A stretch of 64,000 nucleotides of DNA from Aquincola agrisoli. GTDB taxonomy: Bacteria; Pseudomonadota; Gammaproteobacteria; Burkholderiales; Burkholderiaceae_C. The DNA lies in NCBI RefSeq assembly GCF_036621135.1, contig NZ_JAZIBG010000038.1, forward strand, positions 22,743-86,742. Reading direction: 5' to 3'. The stretch's first letter is position 1, and every line of letters begins with the position of its first letter. Shown piece after piece: positions 56,925 to 64,000 of this stretch. The translations under genes and the position numbers were made by a program. Below the pieces are notes generated by a model. It did no database searches, was not told where the DNA came from, and saw only the letters and a list, made by a program, of their open reading frames with translations.

Positions 56925-57869
56925 TCACCCATCCACGCCCGCCAGCACCCGCAGATGCGCCGCCACGCTGCGGGCCAGCGCCTGGAGGTTGTAGCCCCCC
57001 TCCAGGCACGACACGATGCGGCCCTTGGCGTGCCGCTTCGCCAGGTCGACCAGCTTCCAGGTGATCCAGGCGTAGTCGGCCTCCACCAGGCCCATCTGGC
57101 CCAGTTCGTCGTCACGATGCGCATCGAAGCCGGCCGAGACGAAGACCATCTCCGGCTTGAAGGCCTCCAGCCTCGGCATCCACATCGCCTCGATCAGCTC
57201 GCGCACCTCCATGCCCTTGGTGTAGGCCGGCACCGGCACGTTGACCATGTTGGTGCCCTTGGGCACGGCGCCGCTGTGCGGGTATAGCGGATGCTGGAAG
57301 AAGCTGCACATCAGGATGCGGTCGTCGCCCGCGACGATGTCCTCGGTGCCGTTGCCGTGGTGCACGTCGAAGTCGACGATCGCCACCCGCTGCAGCCCGC
57401 GGCGATCGAGCGCATGCCGTGCGGCCACGGCCACGTTGTTGAAGAAGCAGAAGCCCATGGCCTCGTCGCGCGTGGCGTGGTGGCCAGGCGGGCGCACCGC
57501 GCAGAAGGCGTTGTCCACGTCGCCGTCGATCACCGCGTCGGTGGCGGCCACCGCGGCGCCGGCGGCGCGCAGCATCGCGGCCCAGGTGCCGGCGCAGGCG
57601 CTGGTGTCGGGGTCGAAGGCATGGCGCTCGCCGCTCCCGGCGGCCAGCGTGCCGAGCAGGTCGGCGATGTGGCGCACGTAGCCGGCCGTGTGCGCCAGCT
57701 GGACGTCGGCCAGGTCGACGACCGGCGCGTCGCGCGGCTCCAGCAGCGCATCGAGCCCGGTGGCCAGCAGGTGGTCCGCGATCGCGTCCAGCCGCTCGGG
57801 GCACTCGGGGTGCCATTGCCCCATCTCGTGCCCCTTGCATTCGGAATGGCTGTAGAAGGCGGTGGTCAT
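56925..57869 (-). CDS. Histone deacetylase-family hydrolase (acetoin utilisation/APAH-like)
   Basis: 314-residue zinc hydrolase with all active-site motifs: RPPGHHATRDEAMGFCFFNNVAVAA, DFDVHHGNGTEDI (His and Asp ligands) and SAGFDAHRDD. Bacterial members deacetylate acetylated polyamines or lysines. The ATG at 57869 begins MTTAFYSHSECKGH. It is divergent from the MoxR gene across only 40 bp. Confidence 0.92.
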   Translation of the reverse strand: MTTAFYSHSECKGHEMGQWHPECPERLDAIADHLLATGLDALLEPRDAPVVDLADVQLAHTAGYVRHIADLLGTLAAGSGERHAFDPDTSACAGTWAAMLRAAGAAVAATDAVIDGDVDNAFCAVRPPGHHATRDEAMGFCFFNNVAVAARHALDRRGLQRVAIVDFDVHHGNGTEDIVAGDDRILMCSFFQHPLYPHSGAVPKGTNMVNVPVPAYTKGMEVRELIEAMWMPRLEAFKPEMVFVSAGFDAHRDDELGQMGLVEADYAWITWKLVDLAKRHAKGRIVSCLEGGYNLQALARSVAAHLRVLAGVDG

Positions 57870-57909
57870 CGGCAAAAGGGGCGGATGCTTTTTGGGATAA
57901 GGTGCGCGG

Positions 57910-58836
57910 ATGGCCTTGGACACCACGCAGCAACTCCAGAAACTCGCAGACCAGATTAGCACGATCATCGTCGGCAAACGGACGCAGATCGAGGACTGCC
58001 TGGCCTGCCTGCTGGCCGGCGGCCACCTGCTGATCGAGGACGTTCCCGGCGTCGGCAAGACGACGCTCGCACACGCCCTCGCCGTCTCGCTGGGGCTGCA
58101 TTTCTCGCGCGTGCAGTTCACCGCCGACCTGATGCCGAGCGACCTCGTCGGCGTGAGCGTGTTCGAGCGCTCGAAGGAGGCCTTCGTCTTCCATCCGGGC
58201 CCGGTGTTCGCCCAGGTGCTGCTCGCCGACGAGATCAACCGCGCCGGCCCCAAGACGCAGAGCGCCCTGCTCGAGGCGATGGAGGAGCACCAGGTGACGG
58301 TCGAGAACCAGACCCGGCCGCTGCCGAAGCCCTTCTTCGTGATCGCCACGCAGAACCCGACCGACCAGCTGGGCACCTACCCGCTGCCCGAGAGCCAGCT
58401 CGACCGCTTCCTGATGCGCATCACGCTCGGCTACCCCGACCGCGCCAGCGAGCGCGCGCTGCTGGCCGGCGAGGACCGCCGCAGCGCGATCACGCGGCTC
58501 GAACCGGTGATGACGCCGGCGGACCTGATCGCCGCGCAGCAGGCGGTGCTGCGGGTGCACGCATCCGACGCGCTGCTCGACTACCTGCAGGCATTGATCG
58601 CGGCGACGCGCTCGGGACAGTGGTTCGTCGAGGGGCTGTCGCCGCGGGCCGCGCTGGCGGTGCTGCGCGCGGCCAAGGCCCACGCGCTGATCGGCGGCCG
58701 CAGCCACGTCGCGCCCGACGACGTGCAGGCCATCCTCGCGCAGTCCATCGCGCACCGGCTGTTGCCGGTGGCGGGCGCCGGGCGGGGCAGCGCCGAGCAG
58801 GTGCGCGCGATGGTCGAGGCCGTGCCGCTGCCCTGA
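57910..58836 (+). CDS. MoxR-family AAA+ ATPase
   Basis: 308-residue AAA+ ATPase: IEDVPGVGKTTLAHAL (Walker A), VLLADEINRAGPKTQSALLEAM (Walker B with sensor) and ATQNPTDQLGTYPLPESQLDRFLMRI. MoxR proteins act as chaperones for a linked von Willebrand or DUF58 partner. It is 17 bases ahead of the DUF58 gene. Confidence 0.93.
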   Translation: MALDTTQQLQKLADQISTIIVGKRTQIEDCLACLLAGGHLLIEDVPGVGKTTLAHALAVSLGLHFSRVQFTADLMPSDLVGVSVFERSKEAFVFHPGPVFAQVLLADEINRAGPKTQSALLEAMEEHQVTVENQTRPLPKPFFVIATQNPTDQLGTYPLPESQLDRFLMRITLGYPDRASERALLAGEDRRSAITRLEPVMTPADLIAAQQAVLRVHASDALLDYLQALIAATRSGQWFVEGLSPRAALAVLRAAKAHALIGGRSHVAPDDVQAILAQSIAHRLLPVAGAGRGSAEQVRAMVEAVPLP

Positions 58837-58853
58837 CGCACCGGCCCCCCCAG

Positions 58854-59834
58854 ATGTACCCGATGTGGGCCGCCCTCCGCACGCGCGTGAAGGCCTGGTG
58901 GCAGGCACGCCACCCGCGCACCGACCGCTGGGTGCTGACCCAGCGCAACATCTACATCCTGCCGACCCGGGCCGGGCTGGCCTTCGGCGTCACGCTCGCG
59001 GTGATGCTGCTGGCCTCCATCAACTACCAGCTCAACCTCGGCTACATCCTCACCTTCCTGCTCGCCGGGGCGGGCTTCGCGTCGCTGCACATCACCCATG
59101 CCACGCTGCGCGGGCTGACGCTGCACCTGCGGCCGGTGGCGCCCTGCTTCGCGGGCGAGCCGGCGCGCATCGACGTGGTGGCCGAAAGCCCCGGCCGGCA
59201 GCGCCACGGCATCGGCGTGGGCTTCGACGCCCGGGCGCAGCGCGACCAGCAGGTATGGGTCGACGTGCCGGCGCTCGGCCAGGCGACGGCCGTGCTGCGC
59301 TTCGTGCCGCCGCGCCGCGGCAGCCACCCGGTGCCCGCGCTGCGCGCGGAGACGCGCTTCCCGTTCGGCCTCTTCAAGGCCTGGACCGTGTGGCGGCCGG
59401 CCGCGCAGGCACTGGCCTGGCCGGCCCCCGAGCACCCGCCCGCCCCGCTGCCGCCCGCACAACCGCTGGCCGGCCCCGGCGCCGCGATGCGCCAGCGCGA
59501 CGGGGGGGAGTTCGACGGCGTGCGCGCCTACCGCCGCGGCGACGCGCTGCGCAGCGTCGTCTGGAAGAAGGCCGCGCGCACCGGCGAGCTGGTGACGCGC
59601 GAGAACAGCGGCGCCGCCTCGCGCGAGCTGTGGCTGGACTGGCAGCTGGCCGGCGCCCAGGGCGCGGAAGCACGGCTGTCGCGCCTGGCCGCCTGGGTGC
59701 TGGCCGCCGAAGGCGCTGGCGTGCTGCACGGCCTGCGGCTGCCGGGCGTGGAACTGCCTCCCGGCCAGGGCGACGCCCACCGGCTGAAGGCGCTGCAGGC
59801 GCTGGCGACGTGGTCGGAGGCCAGCGCGCGATGA
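58854..59834 (+). CDS. DUF58 domain membrane protein
   Basis: 326-residue protein with two N-terminal hydrophobic segments (LAFGVTLAVMLLASINYQLNLGYILTFLLAGAG). It has a DUF58-type domain with RAYRRGDALRSVVWKKAARTGELVTRE, typical of MoxR partners. The stop overlaps the ATG of the transglutaminase gene by four bases. Confidence 0.88.
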   Translation: MYPMWAALRTRVKAWWQARHPRTDRWVLTQRNIYILPTRAGLAFGVTLAVMLLASINYQLNLGYILTFLLAGAGFASLHITHATLRGLTLHLRPVAPCFAGEPARIDVVAESPGRQRHGIGVGFDARAQRDQQVWVDVPALGQATAVLRFVPPRRGSHPVPALRAETRFPFGLFKAWTVWRPAAQALAWPAPEHPPAPLPPAQPLAGPGAAMRQRDGGEFDGVRAYRRGDALRSVVWKKAARTGELVTRENSGAASRELWLDWQLAGAQGAEARLSRLAAWVLAAEGAGVLHGLRLPGVELPPGQGDAHRLKALQALATWSEASAR

Positions 59835-61888
59835 CCACCGCCCGGCCCCGCAGCGCGCCGCGTTGGCCCGCCCTCGGCCACCTGCCGCGCGACGCGCGCG
59901 ACGTGCTCTTCCTGCTGGCCGTGATCGGCTGGACCATCCTGCCGCACCTGCCGCACGTGCCGCTGTGGTGCGGCCTGCTCGCCGCCGCGGTGCTGGCCGG
60001 GCGCGCGCTGCTGGCGGTGCGCTCCGCCCCGCTGCCGAGCCGCTGGCTGCTGGCGGCGCTGCTCGCGCTGGCGATCGGCCTCACGCTCAACAGCCACCGC
60101 ACGCTGCTCGGCAAGGAGGCGGGCGTCACGCTGCTGGTGGTGCTGATGGTGTTGAAGACGCTGGAGCTGCGCGCGCGGCGCGATGCGCTGGTGGTGTTCT
60201 TCCTCGGCTTCTTCCTGGTGCTGACGAACTTCCTGTATTCGCAGTCGCTGCCGGTGGCGGCCGCGATGATCGTCTCCGTCTGGGGGCTGCTGACGGCGCT
60301 GGTGCTCGCGCACATGCCGGTCGGCCAGCCGGCGCTGCGCGAGGCGGGGCGGCTCGCCGCCCGCACCACGCTGCTCGGCGTGCCGGTCATGGTGCTGCTG
60401 TTCCTGCTGTTCCCGCGCATGGGGCCGCTGTGGGCGCTGCCGCAGGACGCGGCCGGGCGCACCGGCCTGTCGGGCACCCTCACGCTGGGCGGGGTGGCCG
60501 AGGTGGCGAACGACGAGAGCATCGCCTTCCGCGTGCGCTTCCGGGGGCCGGTGCCGGACACCTCGCGCCTGTACTGGCGCGGGCCGGTGCTCAGCAGCTT
60601 CGATGGCCGGGAGTGGCACCGGCTGCGGCGCGGCATGTTCGGCGGCGGCCCGCCGGCCGAGCTGCGCACGCGCGGCGCGCCCGTGGCCTACGAGATGACG
60701 CTGGAGCCGTCGCGCCTGCCGCTGCTGCCGCTGCTGGAGGCCACCCCGGCCGGCAGTGCGGGCGCCCCCGTCATCGACGGCTGGCGAACGCTGCAGCGCC
60801 ACGACCTCGAATGGACCACCGAGCGCCCGGTGATGGACCGGCTGCGCTTCACCGCGCAGGCCTGGCCCGACTTCGAGCACGGCCCGCGCGAGGCGGTCAT
60901 CAGCCTGCAGGACCACCTCTCGCTGCCCGCCGGCTACAACCCGCGCACGCTGGCCTGGGCAGCGGCGCTGCGCAACGATCCGCGCTACCTGCGGGCCGAT
61001 GCGGCCACGCTCACCGGCGCCGTGCTCCAGCACATCCGCGCCGGCGGCTACACCTACACGCTGGCGCCGGGCGTGTACGGCGACGACAGCGGCCGCCACG
61101 CCATCGACGAGTTCTGGCTCGACCGCAAGCTCGGCTTCTGCGAGCACTTCGCCACCGCCTTCGTCGTCGTGATGCGGGCGCTCGACGTGCCGGCACGGGT
61201 GGTCACCGGCTACCAGGGCGCCGATCCCGTCCTGCAGGACGGCTACGTCGTCGTGCGGCAGAGCTACGCCCATGCATGGGCCGAGGTCTGGCAGGCCGGG
61301 CGCGGCTGGGTGCGGGTCGATCCCACCGCGGCCGTGGCGCCCGACCGTGTCGACCGCAGCCAGCCGCTGCGCCCGCCGCCCGGCCTGGTGGCCGGTGCGC
61401 TCGCGGGCATGAGCCCGGCCCTGATGGCGCAGTGGCGCAACGCATGGGAGCTGGTCAACAACCGGTGGAACCAGTGGGTGCTGAACTACTCGCGCGCACA
61501 GCAATTCGACCTGCTGCAGCGGCTGGGCGTGCAGGCGCCGCGCTGGGAGGACCTGGCGCTGCTGCTGGTCGTGCTGGCCAGCACGGCAGCGCTCGCGGGC
61601 GCCGCGTGGGCGCTCTGGGACCGCCAGCGCCGCGACCCGTGGGAACGCCTGCAGGCCCGCGTGCGGCAGCGCCTGGCCGCGCTCGGGGTGCGGGCCGCGC
61701 CGCACGAGGGGCCGCGCACGCTGGCGGGCCGGGTCCGGCAGCAGTTGGGCGCGCGCGGCGAGCCCGTGGCCGCGGCGATGGAAGCGCTGGACGCACTGCG
61801 CTATGGCCGCGACGCTGCCCGCCGGCCCAGTCCCGCCTGGTGGCGCGCGTTCACGCGCGCGGCGGCCGCCGCGCAGCGGCCGGGATAA
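59831..61888 (+). CDS. TgpA-like transglutaminase membrane protein
   Basis: 685-residue protein with about eight N-terminal membrane helices (DUF3488-like) and a periplasmic transglutaminase core. The catalytic cysteine is in GFCEHFATAFVVVMRALDVPARVVTGYQG, the His in QSYAHAWAEVW, and the Asp in WVRVDPTAAVAP. A further hydrophobic helix and cytoplasmic tail follow. Known homologues (TgpA) are associated with MoxR and DUF58 and are linked to cell envelope functions. Confidence 0.92.
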   Translation: MTTARPRSAPRWPALGHLPRDARDVLFLLAVIGWTILPHLPHVPLWCGLLAAAVLAGRALLAVRSAPLPSRWLLAALLALAIGLTLNSHRTLLGKEAGVTLLVVLMVLKTLELRARRDALVVFFLGFFLVLTNFLYSQSLPVAAAMIVSVWGLLTALVLAHMPVGQPALREAGRLAARTTLLGVPVMVLLFLLFPRMGPLWALPQDAAGRTGLSGTLTLGGVAEVANDESIAFRVRFRGPVPDTSRLYWRGPVLSSFDGREWHRLRRGMFGGGPPAELRTRGAPVAYEMTLEPSRLPLLPLLEATPAGSAGAPVIDGWRTLQRHDLEWTTERPVMDRLRFTAQAWPDFEHGPREAVISLQDHLSLPAGYNPRTLAWAAALRNDPRYLRADAATLTGAVLQHIRAGGYTYTLAPGVYGDDSGRHAIDEFWLDRKLGFCEHFATAFVVVMRALDVPARVVTGYQGADPVLQDGYVVVRQSYAHAWAEVWQAGRGWVRVDPTAAVAPDRVDRSQPLRPPPGLVAGALAGMSPALMAQWRNAWELVNNRWNQWVLNYSRAQQFDLLQRLGVQAPRWEDLALLLVVLASTAALAGAAWALWDRQRRDPWERLQARVRQRLAALGVRAAPHEGPRTLAGRVRQQLGARGEPVAAAMEALDALRYGRDAARRPSPAWWRAFTRAAAAAQRPG

Positions 61889-61895
61889 TGGGCGC

Positions 61896-62999
61896 ATGAG
61901 TTCCCGTCCCCTGCGCGCCCCCTGGCTGATGCTGGCCGCCTCGCTGACCTTGACGATGCCGTTGGCCGCCCACGCCACGCAGCCGGCGAAGAAGCCCAAG
62001 ACCGCCGCGGCCAAGGCCCGCAGCGACAGCGCCCCGGACATCGTCACCTACGGCCGCCGCGACGACGTGATGGCCTTCGCGGACGACACCGCACAGCGCC
62101 ACGGGCTGGACGCCGCCTGGGTGCGCGAGCAACTGGCCGGCGCGCGCTACCTGCCCTCGGTGGCGCGGCTCATCATGCCGCCGCCGGCCGGCACCGCGAA
62201 GAACTGGGCCGCCTACCGGTCGCGGTTCATCGAGCCGGAGCGCATCGCCGCCGGCCTGCGCTTTTGGCTGACGCACGAAGCGGCGCTGGCGCGTGCCGAG
62301 GCGCAGTACGGCGTGCCGGCGCAGATCGTCGTCGGCATCATCGGCGTCGAGACCTTCTACGGCCGGGTGACCGGCAACTTCCGCGTGCTGGATGCGCTGG
62401 CCACGCTGGCGTTCGACTTTCCCACCGGCCGCAAGGACCGCACGCCGTTCTTCCGCGGCGAGCTGGAGGAGCTGATCCGATGGTGCGCAGGCGGCGGCTG
62501 CGATCCGCAGGCCCTGCGCGGCTCGTATGCGGGCGCGATCGGCCTGCCGCAGTTCATGCCGGGCAGCATCAACCGCCATGCGGTGGACTTCGACGGCGAC
62601 GGCCGCATCGACCTCCTCCGCAGCCCCGAGGACGCCATCGGCAGCGTCGCGCACTACCTCGCCAACTTCGGCTGGCAGCGCGGCATGCCGACCCACTACG
62701 ACGTGGCGCCCCCCTCGGAGACCACCCCGCGCGCCATGCTGCTTGCGCCCGACATCGTGCCCAGCTTCACCGCGGCGCAGATGCTCGAGCAGGGCGCGGT
62801 GCTCGGCGAGGACGCCCAGCGCCACCCCGGGCCGCTGGCGCTGGTCGAGCTGCAGAACGGCGATGCCGCGCCCTCCTACGTGGCGGGCACGGCCAACTTC
62901 TACGCGGTGACGCGCTACAACTGGTCGAGCTACTACGCGCTGGCGGTGATCGACCTCGGCAGCGCGATCGCGGCAGCGCACCGGGCGGCGACACGCTGA
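61896..62999 (+). CDS. mltB: Membrane-bound lytic murein transglycosylase B-like
   Basis: 367-residue periplasmic peptidoglycan lytic transglycosylase. The signal peptide (LMLAASLTLTMPLAAHA) lacks a clear lipobox, so it may be the soluble form. The catalytic glutamate is in IVVGIIGVETFYGRVTG, and AGAIGLPQFMPGSINRHAVDFDGDGRIDL is the conserved second half. It lies seven bases after the transglutaminase stop, which suggests an envelope-linked operon. Confidence 0.93.
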   Translation: MSSRPLRAPWLMLAASLTLTMPLAAHATQPAKKPKTAAAKARSDSAPDIVTYGRRDDVMAFADDTAQRHGLDAAWVREQLAGARYLPSVARLIMPPPAGTAKNWAAYRSRFIEPERIAAGLRFWLTHEAALARAEAQYGVPAQIVVGIIGVETFYGRVTGNFRVLDALATLAFDFPTGRKDRTPFFRGELEELIRWCAGGGCDPQALRGSYAGAIGLPQFMPGSINRHAVDFDGDGRIDLLRSPEDAIGSVAHYLANFGWQRGMPTHYDVAPPSETTPRAMLLAPDIVPSFTAAQMLEQGAVLGEDAQRHPGPLALVELQNGDAAPSYVAGTANFYAVTRYNWSSYYALAVIDLGSAIAAAHRAATR

Positions 63000-63014
63000 G
63001 GGCGGCCGGGGCGC

Positions 63015-63377
63015 CTACCGGCGCATGCCGATGCCAACCTCGATCAGCATGTCCTGCTGCTTGATCGGCGCGCAGCTGAGCAGCGTGACCTTGCCAGTGG
63101 GAGTCACACCCTCGAACACCTCTTGGGTCGACAGCGTGATCCGGTAAGCAGCGCCCGGCATGGGCGCCTTGCGCAATCCATCGCCGAAGGGAATCGTCTG
63201 GCTGACAGGCTCGTGGCAAGCCTTGTCGGGGTAGCGCGTGCGAAGGATGGGCGTCTGCGGTTCCTCGATGGCGGGTTGCGGCGGCGTGCCCCTGGGCGTT
63301 GTCCGGCTGGCACAACCCGACAGGAGCAAACCGGAACCGACAGTCACGGTGATGGCAAGGTGCAGGAGTGTGTTCAT
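63015..63377 (-). CDS. Small predicted lipoprotein
   Basis: 120-residue protein with a lipoprotein signal peptide whose lipobox LLSGC ends at about residue 22. A short Pro/Glu-rich region and a beta-rich domain with two cysteines follow. No family is recognised. It lies 16 bases after a large partial gene in the same direction, as immunity lipoproteins often lie beside type VI lipase effectors (inference). Confidence 0.7.
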   Translation of the reverse strand: MNTLLHLAITVTVGSGLLLSGCASRTTPRGTPPQPAIEEPQTPILRTRYPDKACHEPVSQTIPFGDGLRKAPMPGAAYRITLSTQEVFEGVTPTGKVTLLSCAPIKQQDMLIEVGIGMRR

Positions 63378-63393
63378 GGATGCCTCGCTTGGG

Positions 63394-64000
63394 TCAGTAG
63401 TCCACCGCCCGATCCGCCTGACGGGGCCAGGCGGGATCGGTGGGGAGCGTTGGCGGCAGGGGGCCGGGCTCGGGCAGCGCGCCCTCGTCGTTGTCGAGGA
63501 AGTACGGATCGCTCAGCTTCCAGTCCGCCAGCGTCTTCAGGTAGCGCCAGAAGCGGGCGTCGGTGTGGCACTGGTTGACACCCAGCGCCAGATCCCAGGC
63601 CATCACGCCGCGCACGATGAACTCGTGCTGCGGCAAGGTGCTGTGGTCGGACAGGTTGTGCTCGCGGGCCTGCAGGAGCGCGGCGCCGTCCTCCACGCTG
63701 GCATACACCGGCACCTGCGTGGTCTGGTCGCTGTACGGATCGCGCTCGGTGCGCCAGCCGGTGATCGCCAGGCGGGGGTGGAACACCTGCTTGTAGGCGA
63801 GGATGTCGCGCAGGCCTTCGCCGCTCAGCGGGTCGATGCGGTCCCGCCCCTGGTCGAACCGTGTAAGGCGGCCCTGCCATCCCCGAAGGGCCGGCCAGTG
63901 CTCTTCGACATCCGCCCGCAGCGCCGCATCGATGTACCAGGGCAGGCTGGGCGCGCCGATGTACACCTCCGCCTCGTTGGCCGTGGGCGGTGCGTACAGC
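63394..64000 (-). CDS. C-terminal part of a large protein, possibly a Tle3-like type VI lipase effector (partial, N-terminus off window)
   Basis: About 202 residues, open to the window edge. Visible segments are APPTANEAEVYIGAPSLPWYID, GLRDILAYKQVFHPRLAITGWRTERD and HNLSDHSTLPQHEFIVRGVMAWDLALGVNQC. The HSTLP plus DLALG pattern recalls the C-terminal region of Tle3/DUF3274 alpha/beta hydrolase effectors, but the lipase core is outside the window, so this is tentative. The adjacent lipoprotein could be an immunity partner. Confidence 0.45.
   Translation of the reverse strand, partial: LYAPPTANEAEVYIGAPSLPWYIDAALRADVEEHWPALRGWQGRLTRFDQGRDRIDPLSGEGLRDILAYKQVFHPRLAITGWRTERDPYSDQTTQVPVYASVEDGAALLQAREHNLSDHSTLPQHEFIVRGVMAWDLALGVNQCHTDARFWRYLKTLADWKLSDPYFLDNDEGALPEPGPLPPTLPTDPAWPRQADRAVDY

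Overview
The window is a high-GC (about 70%) chromosome segment from a betaproteobacterium. It is most likely a Burkholderiales member of the Rubrivivax/Leptothrix/Ideonella/Caldimonas kind. This is inferred from GC content, the gene families (small Trp-rich protein, DUF2917 and DUF2277 proteins, LysR-lgt-ilvD neighbourhood, liv-linked aromatic CoA catabolism) and intergenic repeats of the 'SERSERSEF' kind. No phage, integron, IS element or CRISPR array was found. Coding density is high and nearly all genes look intact. Only the two edge genes are cut by the window.

Layout. 0-7.1 kb: an MsbA-like ABC half-transporter (cut at the left edge), an HDOD signalling protein with a small S4 RNA-binding protein, a zinc alcohol dehydrogenase, and a lipid/phosphate-related run (DAG kinase-like protein, metallophosphoesterase, PAP2 phosphatase). 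7.2-21.1 kb: one large leftward catabolic unit headed by a fused FAD-monooxygenase/old-yellow-enzyme protein. It continues with an SDR, a MarR regulator, enoyl-CoA hydratase, acyl-CoA dehydrogenase, an aryl-CoA ligase, a complete Liv-type ABC importer (KHMGF), a 4HBT thioesterase and a RidA protein. Its gene content fits aerobic CoA-dependent degradation of 2-aminobenzoate (Abm type) or salicylate. A 655-bp gap inside the liv genes holds two inverted copies of a structured palindromic repeat. 21.2-30.2 kb: a diguanylate cyclase, a MocR regulator divergent from a DUF2917 protein and a serine/threonine dehydratase, a ribbon-helix-helix protein, a DJ-1/PfpI protein, a YgiQ radical-SAM protein and a Tim44-like secreted or membrane protein.

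30.2-41.4 kb: a TonB-dependent receptor, a tiny Lys-rich protein, an RluA pseudouridine synthase, an SDR, tRNA-Val(CAC), then dnaQ-lgt-LysR facing ilvD, a small Trp-rich protein, a cytochrome c and acetyl-CoA synthetase. 41.5-49.2 kb: a UPF0114 membrane protein, a TRAP transporter (DctPQM with an unusual Pro/Gly-rich insert in DctM), and divergent fumC (iron-independent) and fumA (Fe-S) fumarases separated by a Fur-box-like palindrome. 49.3-56.2 kb: a MalT-like LuxR regulator, DUF2277, a cupin, a hemerythrin-like protein coupled to a diheme cytochrome c, and an MscS channel. 56.2-64 kb: a VapBC toxin-antitoxin pair, an HDAC-family deacetylase, a MoxR-DUF58-transglutaminase cassette followed by MltB, a small lipoprotein, and the C-terminal part of a large protein that may be a type VI lipase effector.

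The genes describe a heterotrophic, respiring organism that takes up aromatic acids and organic acids, activates them to CoA esters (aryl-CoA ligase, acetyl-CoA synthetase) and feeds the TCA cycle, where fumarase choice seems set by iron. The most unusual signal is the pair of inverted palindromic elements at 9704-10280. Their cores are conserved but their pairing arms differ in sequence and sit at matching positions.
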